Shown here one piece after another: positions 32,944 to 45,659 of a stretch of DNA of 64,000 nt. The number at the start of each line of letters is the position of its first letter. Within the stretch, counting starts at the first letter, position 1. Both the position numbers and the translations under genes were made by a program. The stretch covers positions 806,001-870,000 of the forward strand of contig WIUZ02000013.1 of the NCBI GenBank assembly GCA_015956445.1. The letters are read 5' to 3'. The DNA is from Thelephora terrestris. Taxonomy: Eukaryota; Basidiomycota; Agaricomycetes; Thelephorales; Thelephoraceae. Under the pieces are notes generated by a model that worked only from the letters and a program-made list of their open reading frames with translations, ran no database searches and was not told the origin of the DNA.

Positions 32944-35832
32944 TTAACAGGTGTAGGGAAGCAGAGTCGCGTACAAAAACTCACCAATAGAGTCTGATGC
33001 AACAGCAGTAGCCCGACTTTCCATTTCTTCTTCAATAGCCTGGATGAGATCCCTCACATCCCCCAGATCCCTCGCCGCCCCAAGCTTCTCATAGATCTCC
33101 TTTGCGCCCAAAGCTTCGGACATTGCGTCCTCGAGCCTCTCTTGTTCATGCAAAATCTGGGCCCGCATCTCCATTGCGCGACCAAGGCAATATTTGTCAT
33201 CGACCACATGCAGCTTGGCTTGCGTATTATGGGATTGCGCGTCGTGGAGCTCGTCTTCACAGTAAAACAGCTCTGCCATGGAGTGATGAATCCAAAAGAT
33301 TTGAGTGTGCCATTCGAAACGGGATGCGATTCCGAGTGCCACCTCGAAATTCTGAACCGCCTTCTCCCGCTCGCCTTTGCGGCGATATATGTTGCCAAGG
33401 GTTCGATGAGATTGACAGATATTGAATTGTTCGTCTTCCTCCCAGAGATTGATGGCGCCGGATATCGCATCTTCTGCCGCGTCGAGTTGATTGTCAGCGC
33501 GCAACAGATCAGCGAGGGATCCCAAACACCTCGCCCGGTCCGTTGTGCCACCAACCCTTTCCACAATTTCCAATGCTTCCTTCGCTTCTCGTATCCCTTC
33601 CTCAAAGAGGCCAAGCAGTCGATTCGCCTCAGAGAGTTCCCGCAGTGTTTGAGCAATCGAATGGTCGTTCCCTTCTGTTCTACGGAGTGCTAAGAGGTGA
33701 AGAAGGAGAGATTTTTGTTCCGCGTGGTTCCCCATCGCGTGAAACAGCCGCGAGAGCCAGAATAAGCAGTTGGGCTTGGAGGGATGGTCGTCCGGAAGCC
33801 GCTCCACTTTTGACCTTAGTATTGTTTGCCGCGGTTTGTGCCAATAGAGGTGCTTCATAAATTTGGCACAGGTGTCCCAAATGACTTCTGAGTTTGCATC
33901 GACAAATGTGAAGACGTCGAGCAGGTGTTCAACATTCGCATCCTCTGAGAGGATCCACCTCGTTTCTCCAAATGTGGGTGAGTCAATGTCAACGTCAACC
34001 GCCAACCGGGTGAGGTAGAGGTCCTTGGTTGAGCAGAGTAGCGGGGATTGTGTTGGATTCGTGGGACACAGATAATCTCGGAGGGGGGCGAGCATTGTGA
34101 CAAAACCGCCACTGCGATATGCGAGGGAGAGGACGCAGAACGTGTCAAAGATGGTGTTGATACCGGGGATGGCTGGAAACAACCAGCCGAAGTTCTTCTC
34201 GTCGATACCTTGCGGGAGGAACGCAACGACTCCGAGAAGCCCCCGAGCCTCGGGGCCGAGTTCCCTGAACATGGGGGAGGCCAGTGAGAGTTCGATCGTG
34301 GCCGCCAGGCTATCGTTGTGCACGGTCTGGAGCACACCCGTTTGACGTCGCTCCCACTCTTCCGCCAGTCGACTGTTATCCCACTTGTTTTGTTGTGCAA
34401 CAGTGGCTAGTAATGTGACTGAGAGTGGGTGGTAGTCTAGCCGGCTCAGGATGTTGTTGATCCCATCCGATCGCCCACCGTACTTGTAGATGCGGTCGAA
34501 CGTATTGTGGGCGGCCTCCATCGAAAGTGTTGGGACTTCGAGGGTTTCGCAATGTGGGGGGACGGTGGTGATGCGGGAGGTAATGGTGAGGCATATGTTC
34601 CTGAATTGGCTTAATTCCTCCACCACACGGTAAATCTCCTTCCCGTCGGTCCCCTGCAGATCGAGAATCGACTCGGCGTTGTCGAGGACTATCAGCATTT
34701 CTTCGGAAGATAGGAATGATCGAAGAGAATCTAAGTCCTCAGGATTCTCGACGCCAGCCCCGATCACCTGTGAGAGTCGGCGGAGGAAGTTGGACTGGGA
34801 AGCTGGAAACTTGTCGCAGCGGATAAAGCGCCGGTTTCCGCCAAACCGTTCCTTGATCCGACTGTGGTCGAGGACAGTGAGAGCAATCGACGTTTTTCCG
34901 ATCCCCCCTGCACCAATCAGAGCGATGGGTTCCAGCTTTTCGGCCAATCCGACGACCTTCTCAATCATCTCCTCACGGCCGAAAAAAACCCTTGGCGCTG
35001 AAGGAGGTGTTTCTCCAGCAGTAACGCTATGCGATCATAAGACCGTGGGCTTCTGGGGTTTGCAATCACTGACCTTGGTTGAGCCTAAGAGACGGTCAGC
35101 GTTCTGGTATATACGGAGAGGGCCCTACGCTTACCGACTGATGTTGGCTGTTAGCGGACTCCTGGCGTTCTAACGCCTGGCGACGAAGATCCACAAGGAT
35201 CTTGTGGTTGTTCACCGACAGCTCCGTCTAACGGGCAAACACTGAGTAATGATCATCAAGCAGGGCCCACTGAACATACGTGGAAGATCTGAAGGATCCT
35301 GGCGAGGTCCTGCTCCCAACCGGCAATCGCGTCCTCCCTGTCCTTGCGGTTGAAGAGTCGAGAGCGCATGTTCCGTTTGCCCTTATTGACGGTCTCCTTC
35401 CGAATCGCGGCCAGGGTTCTGAGATCACCCGGTTCGTAAGTGAAGTGCTCCGCGTTTACGCTCCTGACCCAACTCACGCAGTCAACTGTTTGATTGCCTC
35501 CAGGATCGACGGACTGACTTCGTCTGGCTGACTCCCTTCCAAGCCTCGCTCGAGAGCTCTACATACGTCAACACAGGACCGCCCAAGATCCGCGTAATCC
35601 TCTTCGTCGGCCGTAGAGTCCTGCGTGAAAATGAGTCCTAAGCTCGTCGCTCGCTACGGAAGAGGAGGGATCGCACCCTAATCGTGGTCAGCAGGGCACC
35701 GGCAGAGTCGTAAGCCTCTCGAGCCGGCTGAAGATGGCAGGACTCTATCGCATGGTTCAAAGCTTGAATGTCTGCATCCAACGTCGAGCGACCGTCGTCG
35801 CGCCCTCTCTTTCTCTGGGATGTCGAAGCCAT
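32944..35832 (-). CDS. NLR-like STAND protein (N-terminal helical domain, NB-ARC, TPR), copy 2
   Basis: Six exons on the minus strand, 35832-35677, 35620-35478, 35418-35280, 35227-35135, 35084-35074 and 35026-32944, join to 2625 nt, or 874 residues. The first three exons (156, 143, 139 nt) and the 11-nt fifth exon have exactly the lengths found in NLR1. The N-terminal domain is of a second type (MASTSQRKRGRDDG, then DEEDYADLGRSCVDVCRALE). It keeps the helical frame and the KGKRN-to-AIAGW-QDL-RIL-IF block but differs at most other positions. The NB-ARC has P-loop GAGGIGKTS and MLIVLDNAES. The TPR array is open to the end (GEFLYATLLPYTC). It appears intact and is not truncated. Class II 5' end combined with class alpha 3' end. 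The predicted role is as for copy 1, with a probably different ligand because its TPR surface residues differ. Confidence 0.86.
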
Positions 35833-36720
35833 CGTTGTGAATCGTGGCGGTTGGATTGAAAACGGTGTGGTGCACACGCGGTGAGGAAATGCCCGAACCC
35901 TAACACCCCAAAGAAGAGATGAGCGGTGATTTGATCACGGCGCGCCTCGCCCAGGCACAGCCCTTTCATTTGCCAGATTCCGACTGGAATGGCGTGGTCT
36001 GTGGGCGCTGGTCAAATGTTTAAAGGACCAAAGGACATGGAAATAATGTAACGTACCCCCTTTAGATTTTCCTTGCAATTCCGGTGAGTCAAATTACCCC
36101 CATCGACGCGTTCAAAATCCCGCCACGCCGCTTCTGTTCTGCTTTATACCGGAGCGAGAGTTAGCGTGCGTTCTGCAAGTCCGGTGAACTTCTCGGCGAT
36201 GCCTTTGTATCTGCCATGACGAGGGGTACAAGAGCGATAAAGACCGGTGAGCGGGAAGGGGGAGCTCAACGAGCGCCAAGTGTTGTTGGTCGCCAGGCGT
36301 CAGGCTGAGGAGCGTTTTAGAGTTGTCAGAACTCGATCAGCATCGGGACGTAAGCTTGGCAAGCACCAAACAAAGTGTCCGCGCGAAACCCCAGAGTGGG
36401 TCCGGTAGAGCGAATATTTACCATCAAGTACTCCCAATGAAATCTATCTGTCCAAACGTTCAGCTATTGAAGTCCATGAGGGATACGCAGAAATCACGTT
36501 TCTCATTCTCGGATTGTAGACTATTGTGTTCCGGGGAATCGAAGATCGATTGGAGTATTTTCACGCACGAGAAGTACCATTCTATCTTGGTGCGAGAGTC
36601 GGTCAACACACTGCGAACTCATATTGAGAGTATCAAGATGTTGCGACTCGACGGTCACCGACCGACTCCTTCGATCAACATATGTACCGACAAGGGTCTA
36701 TCGGACAAGTAACCAGTTCC
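35833..36720. repeat. Upstream flank, class II (copy 1)
   Basis: Promoter-side region of NLR2, repeated at 43599-44410 before NLR3 (shared blocks include AGCGCCAAGTGTTG and GGATACGCAGAAA). No gene is recognised inside it. Confidence 0.65.
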
Positions 36721-36821
36721 CAGTCTATCAAACAGGACCACTCGCAAACGCGCAGCGCACCGTGGCCACAACCATGGCCAAGGATTAAAGGAGAATGACC
36801 AGTTGGCTCTTGTGGCCCGGC

Positions 36822-38215
36822 TCAGCTGACCGCCCTGAGTGTCTTGTCTTTATGACTGAACTCGTCAAACTCGTGGCCGACATAACTCTTTCCCGCCAGT
36901 CCTTCATCCTCTTCAAAGATGTCCATTTGGCGGCAGATTGTCTCAGCCGTGATCTTGTCTCCAGTGGTACAAATCACTCGGATACCCGCTGCCCTGCAAT
37001 TTGCGACCGCAGATTTTACCTCAGGCCGAGGTGGATCCGACATCCTCAAAAGCGCGAAGAATGTGAGGTCACGTTCAAATCGCGCATAGCCTTTGGTATT
37101 TGACCTTCTCGACAGAAAGACCCTGCGGAATAAAAGAGCCGGCGCACGTCTGATTGTCGATTGGTCCTTATCGTCATGTCCAGAGGATGCGTTGAAAATA
37201 TACGCTGGCTGAAAAACAGTTAGCATTAGCTGGGCAGCGTTCATCACTAGCTCACTTGATTTGGAGCGCCACATCGACCTCTTGATTACAGGGAAGCAAC
37301 CACCATCGGCGGTGGAATCATACTGAACTCCTGAGAGGCCTCGAGTAAGATGTTCCAGCGGGTGGGGCTTTCAGCGGGCCATGTAGAAAATGCGGGTGTC
37401 TGTTCAATTTGCTTGTAATCTGGAACATATTCGCCAATGGTTATTGCAACGCTCGCATCGTCTTCAAGTTGATCTTCGCTCAAGCGTGAAAGGACAAAGC
37501 TGGGTTGCTGAGGATCGGTGGAGGAAGCATTCAACAAGTAACTTCGGCCTGCGGAAGATCCAGTCCGGTCCATGAGATGGCCGATGTTAGATAATGAGGT
37601 AAAACCGAGGACGAGCATCCCTGAGAAACGTAGCAAAGAGCCGGATTATTGACGACGGACACGTCCAGGAACGATTGATTTGCGACTTGACATTGGTGGT
37701 AGGCCGAGTTGAGATCTTGGATATCCACGTAAGCAATGGCGACAGTGGGAAGCCCTTGGGGGAAGCTTAGGTGAGTGTTTTGTCCATGACGTTGGATCGA
37801 AGGATTTCTGTCATTGGAAGGATCTCGCCTCCGGGGACAAGGACGGAGTTACAGCGATCGAGGATGGATTCTGGAGCCCCTTTCGTGAAAAAAGTGTCGC
37901 AATTCTAATCGTTGACCAAAACAGACTTCATCTTCCGATCGCGAGAGGATCCTAAGGTCAAGAGTCGAGGAATTCTGGTCTCCAAATGGTCGTCGATCGC
38001 GCTTGCACGTTCGGGAGGTGACTTGGAGGACAGCCTCTGGTTCAAGACGGAATCCGCGCTGGGTAATTTCTCTACGAGGGTTCTAAAAGCTGCTTCCGTA
38101 GGTTCTCCAACGTTAGTGTATAGGCTGTGGTCAGAGCCGAGAGTGTTCCCGAGTTGTGTAGAAAATTCGAGATATCCACCCACTTGGCCTTACAAATGCG
38201 TAACATGGAAACCGC
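36822..38215 (-). pseudogene. SERCA-type Ca2+-ATPase (P2A) pseudogene fragment
   Basis: On the minus strand, homologous pieces occur in order. GEPTEAAFRTLVEKL and IPRLLTLGSSRDRKMKSVLV come from the nucleotide-binding domain, then KGAPESILDRCNSVLVPGG, then AYVDIQDLNSAYHQCQ near 37.7 kb. After about 0.55 kb of unrelated sequence come GYARFERDLTFFALLRMSDP and CRAAGIRVICTTGDKITAE from the hinge and P-domain edge. The phosphorylation-site region and all membrane helices are absent, and stops interrupt the frames. It is a non-functional fragment of an ER calcium pump gene. The unrelated 37.1-37.67 kb piece contains an open stretch (NASSTDPQQPSFVLSRLSED) that I cannot assign. A short matching piece of the same junction is at 48.65-48.77 kb. 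Confidence 0.8.
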
Positions 38216-40180
38216 TCATGGATTCCGCCTGGATTCCGCTGCCATCATGATCAACGGTGCTACCGACACGTGATCGAACGACTCGACGACCTCAAGAATC
38301 CCTTCGTCAAGGCCGGGACTGGCATCGTCAGCGGTCATTTTATTGGACAAAACTCATCAGGGACACCAACGATTCCGTCCTTGCAACGGTGTTACCCGCG
38401 AGAGCACTCTCACTTTCGTTGTCCCTGGTGATCGCTTCAATGAAATCTGTGAGCTCATTGATCCTCTAACTCACGACGTACGATTAACCTGCGACCCTCA
38501 AACTATTGGGACAGTCAGAACCCTACGATGTTGTCGACTACGCCCTCCAGAACTTCATGGATCAATTGGAGCGATTCAAATTCATCCCCAATGGTGGACG
38601 TATCTATTGTCTGAACCGGTCCAGCCGCCCTTGTTTGCTCACATGCTCGACCACTATATCAACGCTACGAACGACACCAGCATCTTGGAGCGTGCCTTGC
38701 CTTTAGCCGAGCTCGAACTGGAGTGGTGGCCAACGAACAGGAGCATCACCGTCACCAGTCCTTACACCTCCCAGACGTACAACATGTTCCACCACGCCGT
38801 TGACAATAGCGCTTCCCGTCTGGAGTCCTATTTGGAGGATTACCAGGCCATGACTGGCGTGAAGTTGACCAGACAGCAGCGTTCGGACTTGTACGCCGAG
38901 TTGGCGACGGGCGCCGAACCGGTAATGCTTCAACCACACTTGGTAACTTTGGCGAAATTTCTTTCTGACCGGGTGTCGCTAGGTTGGGATTATACCGGTC
39001 GATGGCTCAAGCAACCTCTGGCTGGAAACAACTTGACCGATCAAGATTCGAAGCTCAGGAAGCTCAACATCAGGAGCACCATCCCCGTTGACTTGAATTC
39101 TCTCTTGTGTACGTGATGCTCTCACACTGCTGAGAACATGTGATTGAATTACTTCCAGACGAGTCTCACCAGATCCTCGCCGGGTCCCTCGATCAGGCGG
39201 ACTCCACCTCCCAGGGCTTTGAACCTCAGCGGTGGTATCCTCGATCTCTTTTGGGACTCCAACACACTCGCTTTCTACGACTACAACCTGACTCCAAACA
39301 CCCGTAACGGCTATCATTCCCCCACCTTTTATCCCTTCTGTGTCGGAATCATCCTACCCGAGGTCCTGAACGATGAGAGCAAGGCCTTTGGCGCTTTCGC
39401 ACCATCAACCTGGTTTTAGACAGGTACCACGGAACATCCCCCTTGAGCTTCGTTGAAACCGGCCTCCAATGGGATTTACCAAACCCTTGGCCGCCGGATC
39501 AACACATTGCTCTCGAAGCCCTGCGAAACCTCCCGAGCAACCTGACCATGAACGTCGTCCCGAACGGGAAGTCCTTTGAGCTCGTGCCGTCTGGACGACT
39601 TGGGATAACGGAGGACCAACTACCCTCTCAACCTATTAGAGGAACCATCAGCACGAGCTTGAGGGAGGACGTCAGCAAGTTGAACGGGACGGTCGTGAGC
39701 AGTGGCACCGCTGTTAACGGAAAAGGGTGGGGTCAGACTCTGCAGAGAGTTGGCGAACAAGTACACTGCAGCTGCGTTTTGCAGTTGGTGGGCGACCGGC
39801 GGGTCGATCCCGAACGTTCTCCAGAGGATGTCGAATCAGGAACTCAACTTGACGGAGAGTTTAAACAACACCGGTAACGTACGAGCTGCGGTTACGCTTC
39901 CTTCTTCCCCACTCTACTACTGTATGCTGATTTACACTTTCACGCGTTTTTAAATGTTCGATATCGGTTCTACCAGGAGCGGTGGAGAATATACCGTGCA
40001 GGCTGGGTTCCGAGTGGACGAACGGTGTCGTGTTGTGGGTCGCGAGTGCGTCTGAAGGTATCCTGGACGCTGTCTTGAACGAGAATGACTCGGGCGGCAA
40101 CACAAGCGGCGCCGCTTCCGGTGCTGCTTCTGCCACTGTTTCCGTGGTCCTCGCGATGGCGGTCAGCGGGGTGATGCTGT
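38216..40180 (+). pseudogene. GH37 alpha,alpha-trehalase pseudogene, copy B
   Basis: Long run of homology to fungal acid/neutral trehalase in broken frames. It includes VVPGDRF, VDYALQNFMDQLERFKFIPN, INATNDTSILERALPLAELE, a damaged SGWDYTGRWLKQP region, TGLQWDLPNPWPPDQHIALE (the QWD-PN-WPP signature) and VPSGRLG. The GH37 active-site block after PGGRF is deleted, joining YWDS directly to the EPYDVV region out of frame. The same deletion is in copy D, so it predates their duplication. Trehalose hydrolysis is therefore not expected. It faces NLR3 tail to tail. Its upstream end abuts the SERCA fragment. Confidence 0.82.
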
Positions 40181-40184
40181 AGCG

Positions 40185-40709
40185 AGGTTGAGACGAGGGG
40201 AAAGGTGACGAGAGAGTGTATCAAATTTCTCGACCCCACAACGGATGTTTTGTAATCATACATTCGCGCTGTGACCTTGGTGTCGATATATGACCACGTA
40301 TGCCCCCGCAGAGAAGTTTGAGGTAGAGCAAAGGATTACACGATCATGAGAAGGGGTCTGGAGTTGCCAAACATCTACGATGCTCACATCTCTGAGCATT
40401 TGAGCTCTCCTTACGCCGGCGCCGTTCGTGTACGATCGATCATTCAGACATTACAAAAAATACAGATCGTCCAAGAGAGATGAAAAGAAAACAGATACAA
40501 AATGGATGACATGGGGTTCGACAACGCGGGGTTCAAAGAAAAGGGGCAGGGCGATGGAGTCGACGGTGGATCACAGGAAAATGAGTGGGTACAGTGAGTC
40601 CGTACTCGAACCTCCTCAATGGTAAATTAGAAAAGAGGATACTCGGGAATGGGTTACTCGTCTGGATGCTCAGATGCTAAATGATCTGTCGTGTGTTAAG
40701 AATGGAGGG
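40185..40709. repeat. Downstream flank, class beta (copy 1)
   Basis: Highly similar to about 50850-51400 behind NLR4 (for example GATCATGAG-AGGGGTCTGGA and AGAAAAGGGGCAGG). In NLR4 part of this flank has become coding through loss of the stop. Confidence 0.72.
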
Positions 40710-43598
40710 TTAGCAGGTGTATGGAGGCAGTATCGCTTGAAAAAGCTCACCAATTGATTCTGATGCAACAGCAGTGGCCCGTCTTTCCATCGCTCCTTTG
40801 ATAGCCTGTATGAGATCCCTTACATTCCCTAGATCCACTGCCGCCCCAAGCTTCTCATAAATTTCCTCTGCACCCATAGCTTCGGACATCGCGTCCTCGA
40901 GGCTGCCTTGCTTAAGCCAAATCCAACCCTGCATCTCCATCACATTACCAAGGCAATATTTGTCATCGGCCATGTGCGGCTTAGCTTGCGTAATATGGGC
41001 CTGCGCGTCGTCGAGCTCATCTTCAAAGTAAAACAGCCAGGCCATGGCGTTGTGAATAGAAAAGATCTGGTAATGCCATTCGAAACGGGATGCGATTCCG
41101 AGTGCCACCTCGAAATGATGAACCGCCTTCTCCCGCTCGCCTTTGCGACGATATATTTCACCAAGGGTTCGATGAGATTGACAGATGTTGAATTCTTGGT
41201 CTTTCTCCCAGAGATTCATGGCGCCAATTATCGCATCTTCTGCCGCGTCGAGTTGATTGTTCTCGAGCAACAGATCAGCGAGGGATTTCAAACACTTCGC
41301 TCGGTCCCAAATGCCACCAACCCTTTCCACAATCTCCAATGCTTCCTTCGCTTCCCGTATCCCTTCCTCAAAGAGGCCAAGCAGTCGATTCGCATCAGAG
41401 AGTTCCCGCAGAGTTCTAGCAACCTCTAAGCCGTTCCCTTCTTTTCTGCGGAGGGCTAAGAGGCGGAGGAGGAGAGACTTTTGCTCCGCGTGATTCCCCA
41501 TCACGCAAAACAACCGCGAGAGCCAGAAAAGGCAAGCAGGCTTAGAGGGATGGCTGTCTGGAAGCCGCTCCGTGTTTGACCCTAGTATTGTTTGCCGCTT
41601 TTTGTGCCAATAGAGGTGCTTCATAAATTTTGCACAGGCGTCCCAGATGACTTCTGAGTTTGAATCGATGATTGCAAAGATGTCCAGCAGGTGTTCAACA
41701 CTCACATCCTCCGAGATGATCCACCTCGCTTCTCCAAATGTGGGCGAGCGAATGTCAACGTCATTCGCCAACCGGGTGAGGTAGAGGTCCTTGGTTGAGC
41801 AAAGGAGCGGGGATTGTGTTGGATCCGTGGGACGAAGATAGTCTCGGAGGGGCGCAAGCATTGTGACAAAACCGCCACTGCGATATGCGAGGGAGAGGAT
41901 GCAGAATGTGTCAAAGATGGTGTTGATACCGGGGATGGATGGAAATAACCAGCCGAGGTTCTTCTCATCGACACCTTGCGGGAAGAACGCAACGACTCCG
42001 AGAAGCCCCCGAGCCTCGGGGCCAAGTTCCCTGAACATGGGGGAGGCCAGTGAGAGTTCGATCGTGGCTGCCAGGCTATCGTTGTGCACGGTCTGGAGCA
42101 CACCCGTTTGACGTCGCTCCCACTCTTCCGCCAGTCGACTGTTATCCCACTTGTTCTGTTGTGCAACGGTGGCCAACAACGTGACCGAGAGTGGGTGGTA
42201 GTCTAGCCGGCTCAGGATGTCGTTGATCCCATCCGATCGTCCGCCGTACTTGTAGATCCGATAGAACGTCTTGCGCGCGGCCTCCATCGATAGCGTTGGA
42301 ACTTCGAGGGTTTCGCAATGTGGGGGGACGGTGGTGATGCGGGAAGTGATCGCGAGGCATATGTTCGCGAATTGGCTCAATTCCTCCACTACATGATAGA
42401 TCTCCTTCCCGTCGGCTCCCTGTGGGTCGAGGATTGATTCGGCATTGTCGAGGACTATCAACGTTTCTTCCCTCGATAGAAATGATCGTAGAGAATCCAA
42501 GTTCTTGGGATTCTCGACGCCAGCACCGATCACCTGTGAGACTCGGCGGAGGAGATTCGACTGGGAAGGTGGAAACTTGTCGCAGCGGATAAAGCGCCGG
42601 TTTCCGCCAAACCGTTCCTTGATCCGACTGTGGTCGAGGACAGTGAGAGCAATCGACGTTTTTCCGATCCCCCCTGCACCGATCAGAGCGATGGGTTCCA
42701 GCTTTTCGGCCAATCCGACGACCTTCTCAATCATCTCCTCGCGGCCGAAAAAAGCCCTTGGCGCTGAAGGAGGTGTTTCTCCAGCAGTAACGCTATGCGA
42801 TCATAAGACCGTGGGCTTCTGGGGTTTGCAATCACTGACCTTGGTTGAGCCTAAGAGACGGTCAGCGTTCTGGTATATACGGAGAGGGCCCTACGCTTAC
42901 CGACTGATGTTGGCTGTTAGCGGACTCCTGGCGTTCTAACGCCTGGCGACGAAGATCCACAAGGATCTTGTGGTTGTTCACCGACAGCTCCGTCTAACGG
43001 GCAAACACTGAGCAGTGATCGTCAAGCAGGGCCCGCTGAACATACATGAAAGATCTGGAGGATCCTGGCGAGGTCCTGCTTCCAACCGGCAATCGCGTCC
43101 TCCCTGTCCTTGCGGTTGAAGAGTCGAGAGCGCGTGTTCCGTTTGCCCCTATTGACAGTCTCCTTCCGAATCGCGGCCAGGGTTCTGAGATCACCCGGTT
43201 CGTAAGTGAAGTGCTCCGCGTTTACGCTCCCGACCCAACTCACACAGTCAAGTGTTTGATTGCCTCTAGGATCGACGGACTGACTTCGTCTGGCTGACTC
43301 CCTTCCAAGCCCCGTTCGAGAGCTCTACATACGTCAACACAGGATCGCCCAAGATCCATGTAATCCTCTTCATCGGCCGTAGAGTCCTGCGGGAAAATGA
43401 GTCCGAAGCTCGTCGCTCGCTACGGAAGAGGACGGATCGCACCCTAATCGTGGCCAACAGGGCACCGGCAGAGTCGTAAGCCTCTCGAGCCGGCTGAAGA
43501 TGACAGGCATCCATGGCATGATGCAAAACTTGGATGTCTGCATCCAACGTCGAGCGACCGTCGTCGCGCCCTCTCTTTTTCTGGGATGTCGAAGCCAT
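40710..43598 (-). CDS. NLR-like STAND protein (N-terminal helical domain, NB-ARC, TPR), copy 3
   Basis: Six exons on the minus strand, 43598-43443, 43386-43244, 43184-43046, 42993-42901, 42850-42840 and 42792-40710, join to 2625 nt, or 874 residues, the same length as NLR2. Exons 3 to 5, their introns and the start of exon 6 are almost identical in DNA to NLR2 (about 42.57-43.24 against 34.80-35.47 kb). Further 3' the sequence drifts toward NLR4: it ends ESIGELFQAILPPYTC, and its downstream flank is the NLR4 type. P-loop GAGGIGKTS is intact. Walker B region is TLIVLDNAES. TPR units are open (LGEIYRRKGEREKAVHHFEVA). The gene is thus a class II/beta mosaic. No stop or frameshift is seen. Confidence 0.86.
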
Positions 43599-44410
43599 CT
43601 TTGTGAATCGTGGCGGTTGGAGTGAAAAACAGCGTGTCGCACACGCGCCGGTGAGGAAACGCCCGTACCCTAATACCCTAATGTGGGGATGGGCGGTAAT
43701 TTAGTCACGGCACGCCTCGTTCAGGCAAGATTGGTTGTGATGGCGTGGTCTGTGGGTGCGGCCACAACTCTGATGCGCCTTCGGCCTAAGGGTCGAATGT
43801 TCAAAGGGCCCGAGGACACGGACACAACGTAACATAACCTTCTGCCCATTGCCGTTCCGGTGAGTCGAATCACCCCCATTCACGCCTCCCAACCAACACC
43901 GTTTCTACTTTAGACCGAAGCAGGAGGTAGCTTGCGTTCCGCAAAACCGGAGGGCTTCTCGAAGATTTCTTTGTATCTGCCATGACGAGGGGTAGAAGAG
44001 GGATAAAGACCGGCGGGCGGGAAGGGGGAGCCCAAGGAGCGCCAAGTGTTGGTCGCCGGCGCTAGGCTGAGGACTCGGAGCGGTTTCGAGTTGTCAAAAT
44101 TCGATCAGCGACGTTGGGACGTAAGTACCAAACAAATCGTCCGCGCAAAACTTTAGAGTGGGTCCGGTAGAGCGAATTTTTACCATCAAGTACTATCAAT
44201 GAAATCTATCTATCCGAACGTCCAGCAATTCTAGTCCTTGAGGGATACGCAGAAACCACGTTTCCCATTCTCGCATTGTAGACTCTTGTGTTTTGGGGAA
44301 GTGATGGACGATGGGGGTATTCTGATGCACGAGAACTACCATTCTGTCTTGGTACGAGTGTCAATGAACACACTGCGAACGGGTTGAGAGAATTACTATG
44401 TTATCTCTAA
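43599..44410. repeat. Upstream flank, class II (copy 2)
   Basis: Homologous to 35833-36720, with indels. It is the promoter-side flank of NLR3, and no gene is recognised within it. Confidence 0.65.
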
Positions 44411-44429
44411 ACCTGGAGCGAAGCGATGT

Positions 44430-45545
44430 GAATATGCCGAACTCTCGAGAATTACTTGCCGCCAAAGGTCAATCGTGAACTCTACGGCCTCTTCCTCCGG
44501 TAACGGCCAATACAGATGTGTCAGTACGAGTGGTAGGCATCAGTCAATATCGGCGTACCGGCTCAAGGCTTTCAACGAGTTTCTGCAGAACTTCATGGTC
44601 TGTCAGGCATTTCACCACAAACATGACAAGATCGTCATCGTCTAGCTCCCGCAGGTGCATCTTCATCAGGCGTTTAATTGACGGTTCCAGTTTCCTATCG
44701 ACCATGCCCTTGTCCCCTGTCAGTGCGTGCAGACGTAATCGACAAACCAGAAGGCATACTTACATCGGAAAGTATCCAACCTTGGACAGGGTTTCCTTCT
44801 CGGTCGTTACACTCTCCTTTTTCTGACGCCTACTTCTTCTTCTGCGCCCGAATACCAACGTCTTCTCCTCCGCGGAAGTTTCGGTTTTGGCGGTTGGATC
44901 CAAATCCAAAGAAACGTTCAGGCGAACGGGAGCGCCGCCATCCAAGAGCCCTCCGTTGCTCCTCCTGAGAAACGTGCGTTCCGTCCGTTTGTCTAGCGGG
45001 GAAGAGCTCTGACTCCTGGCGAAGTTTTTCTGCTTCACTCTCTTCAAAGTCCCGCGGTTCGTTGTCAGCAGATTCTTGGGCGACGAGCCTGCAAGTCCGC
45101 ATCGTACGCCAACGGGGCCTACGAAAATCTGAGCGAACGTTGCATAGAGATGACGGACTTGGTTACGTACCTATCGGTCTAGAAGAGTTCATCGCTCTCG
45201 TCGTCGTCCCAGATGTCAAGGCGCGACCGCATCTCGATCCTATCACGGGTCTCGGCCTCTTTTACCGCCCGTTCCCTTGCCAAAGTACGCTCCAGGGTCT
45301 GGATCCTGATACTCTTCAGAGGCTCATATCGATGTCCCCTCTGTTGGCGGGAGACGCAAGAGGTGAAAGAGGCGCTTAGCGACATTCGACGAGGTGTCAG
45401 ACGCGCTGCGGGTTAGTAACTATGAAACCCACATCTCTGAACGAAGCCTCCTCGTCTCTCCGTTGTGCTTGTTTCCTTTCCGCCTCCAGTTCCTCGTCGG
45501 TTCTATTTATCTTCCCGGCTAAACTCCTCTCACGTACAGGGCTCT
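44430..45545 (-). pseudogene. RBM25-like splicing factor fragment, copy B
   Basis: Second copy of the fragment at 29.4-30.65 kb, in the same order: KINRTDEELEAERKQAQRRD, SIRIQTLERTLARERAVKEA, DIWDDDESDELF followed by a stop, then a shortened RE/VRLNVSLDLDP section. The PWI domain is more damaged than in copy A: the KVRWDGLSD linker is partly deleted. It was duplicated as one block with the adjoining P450 pseudogene. Confidence 0.72.
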
Positions 45546-45659
45546 CCACAGCCTTGACAAACCCGACCGGATTATGGTAAGACTGTGGCCCCTTGGCGTC
45601 CCACTCGAAGCGATACACCGAATAGGAATAATGGCGACGTGCCTGCAAGCCATTCGCAC

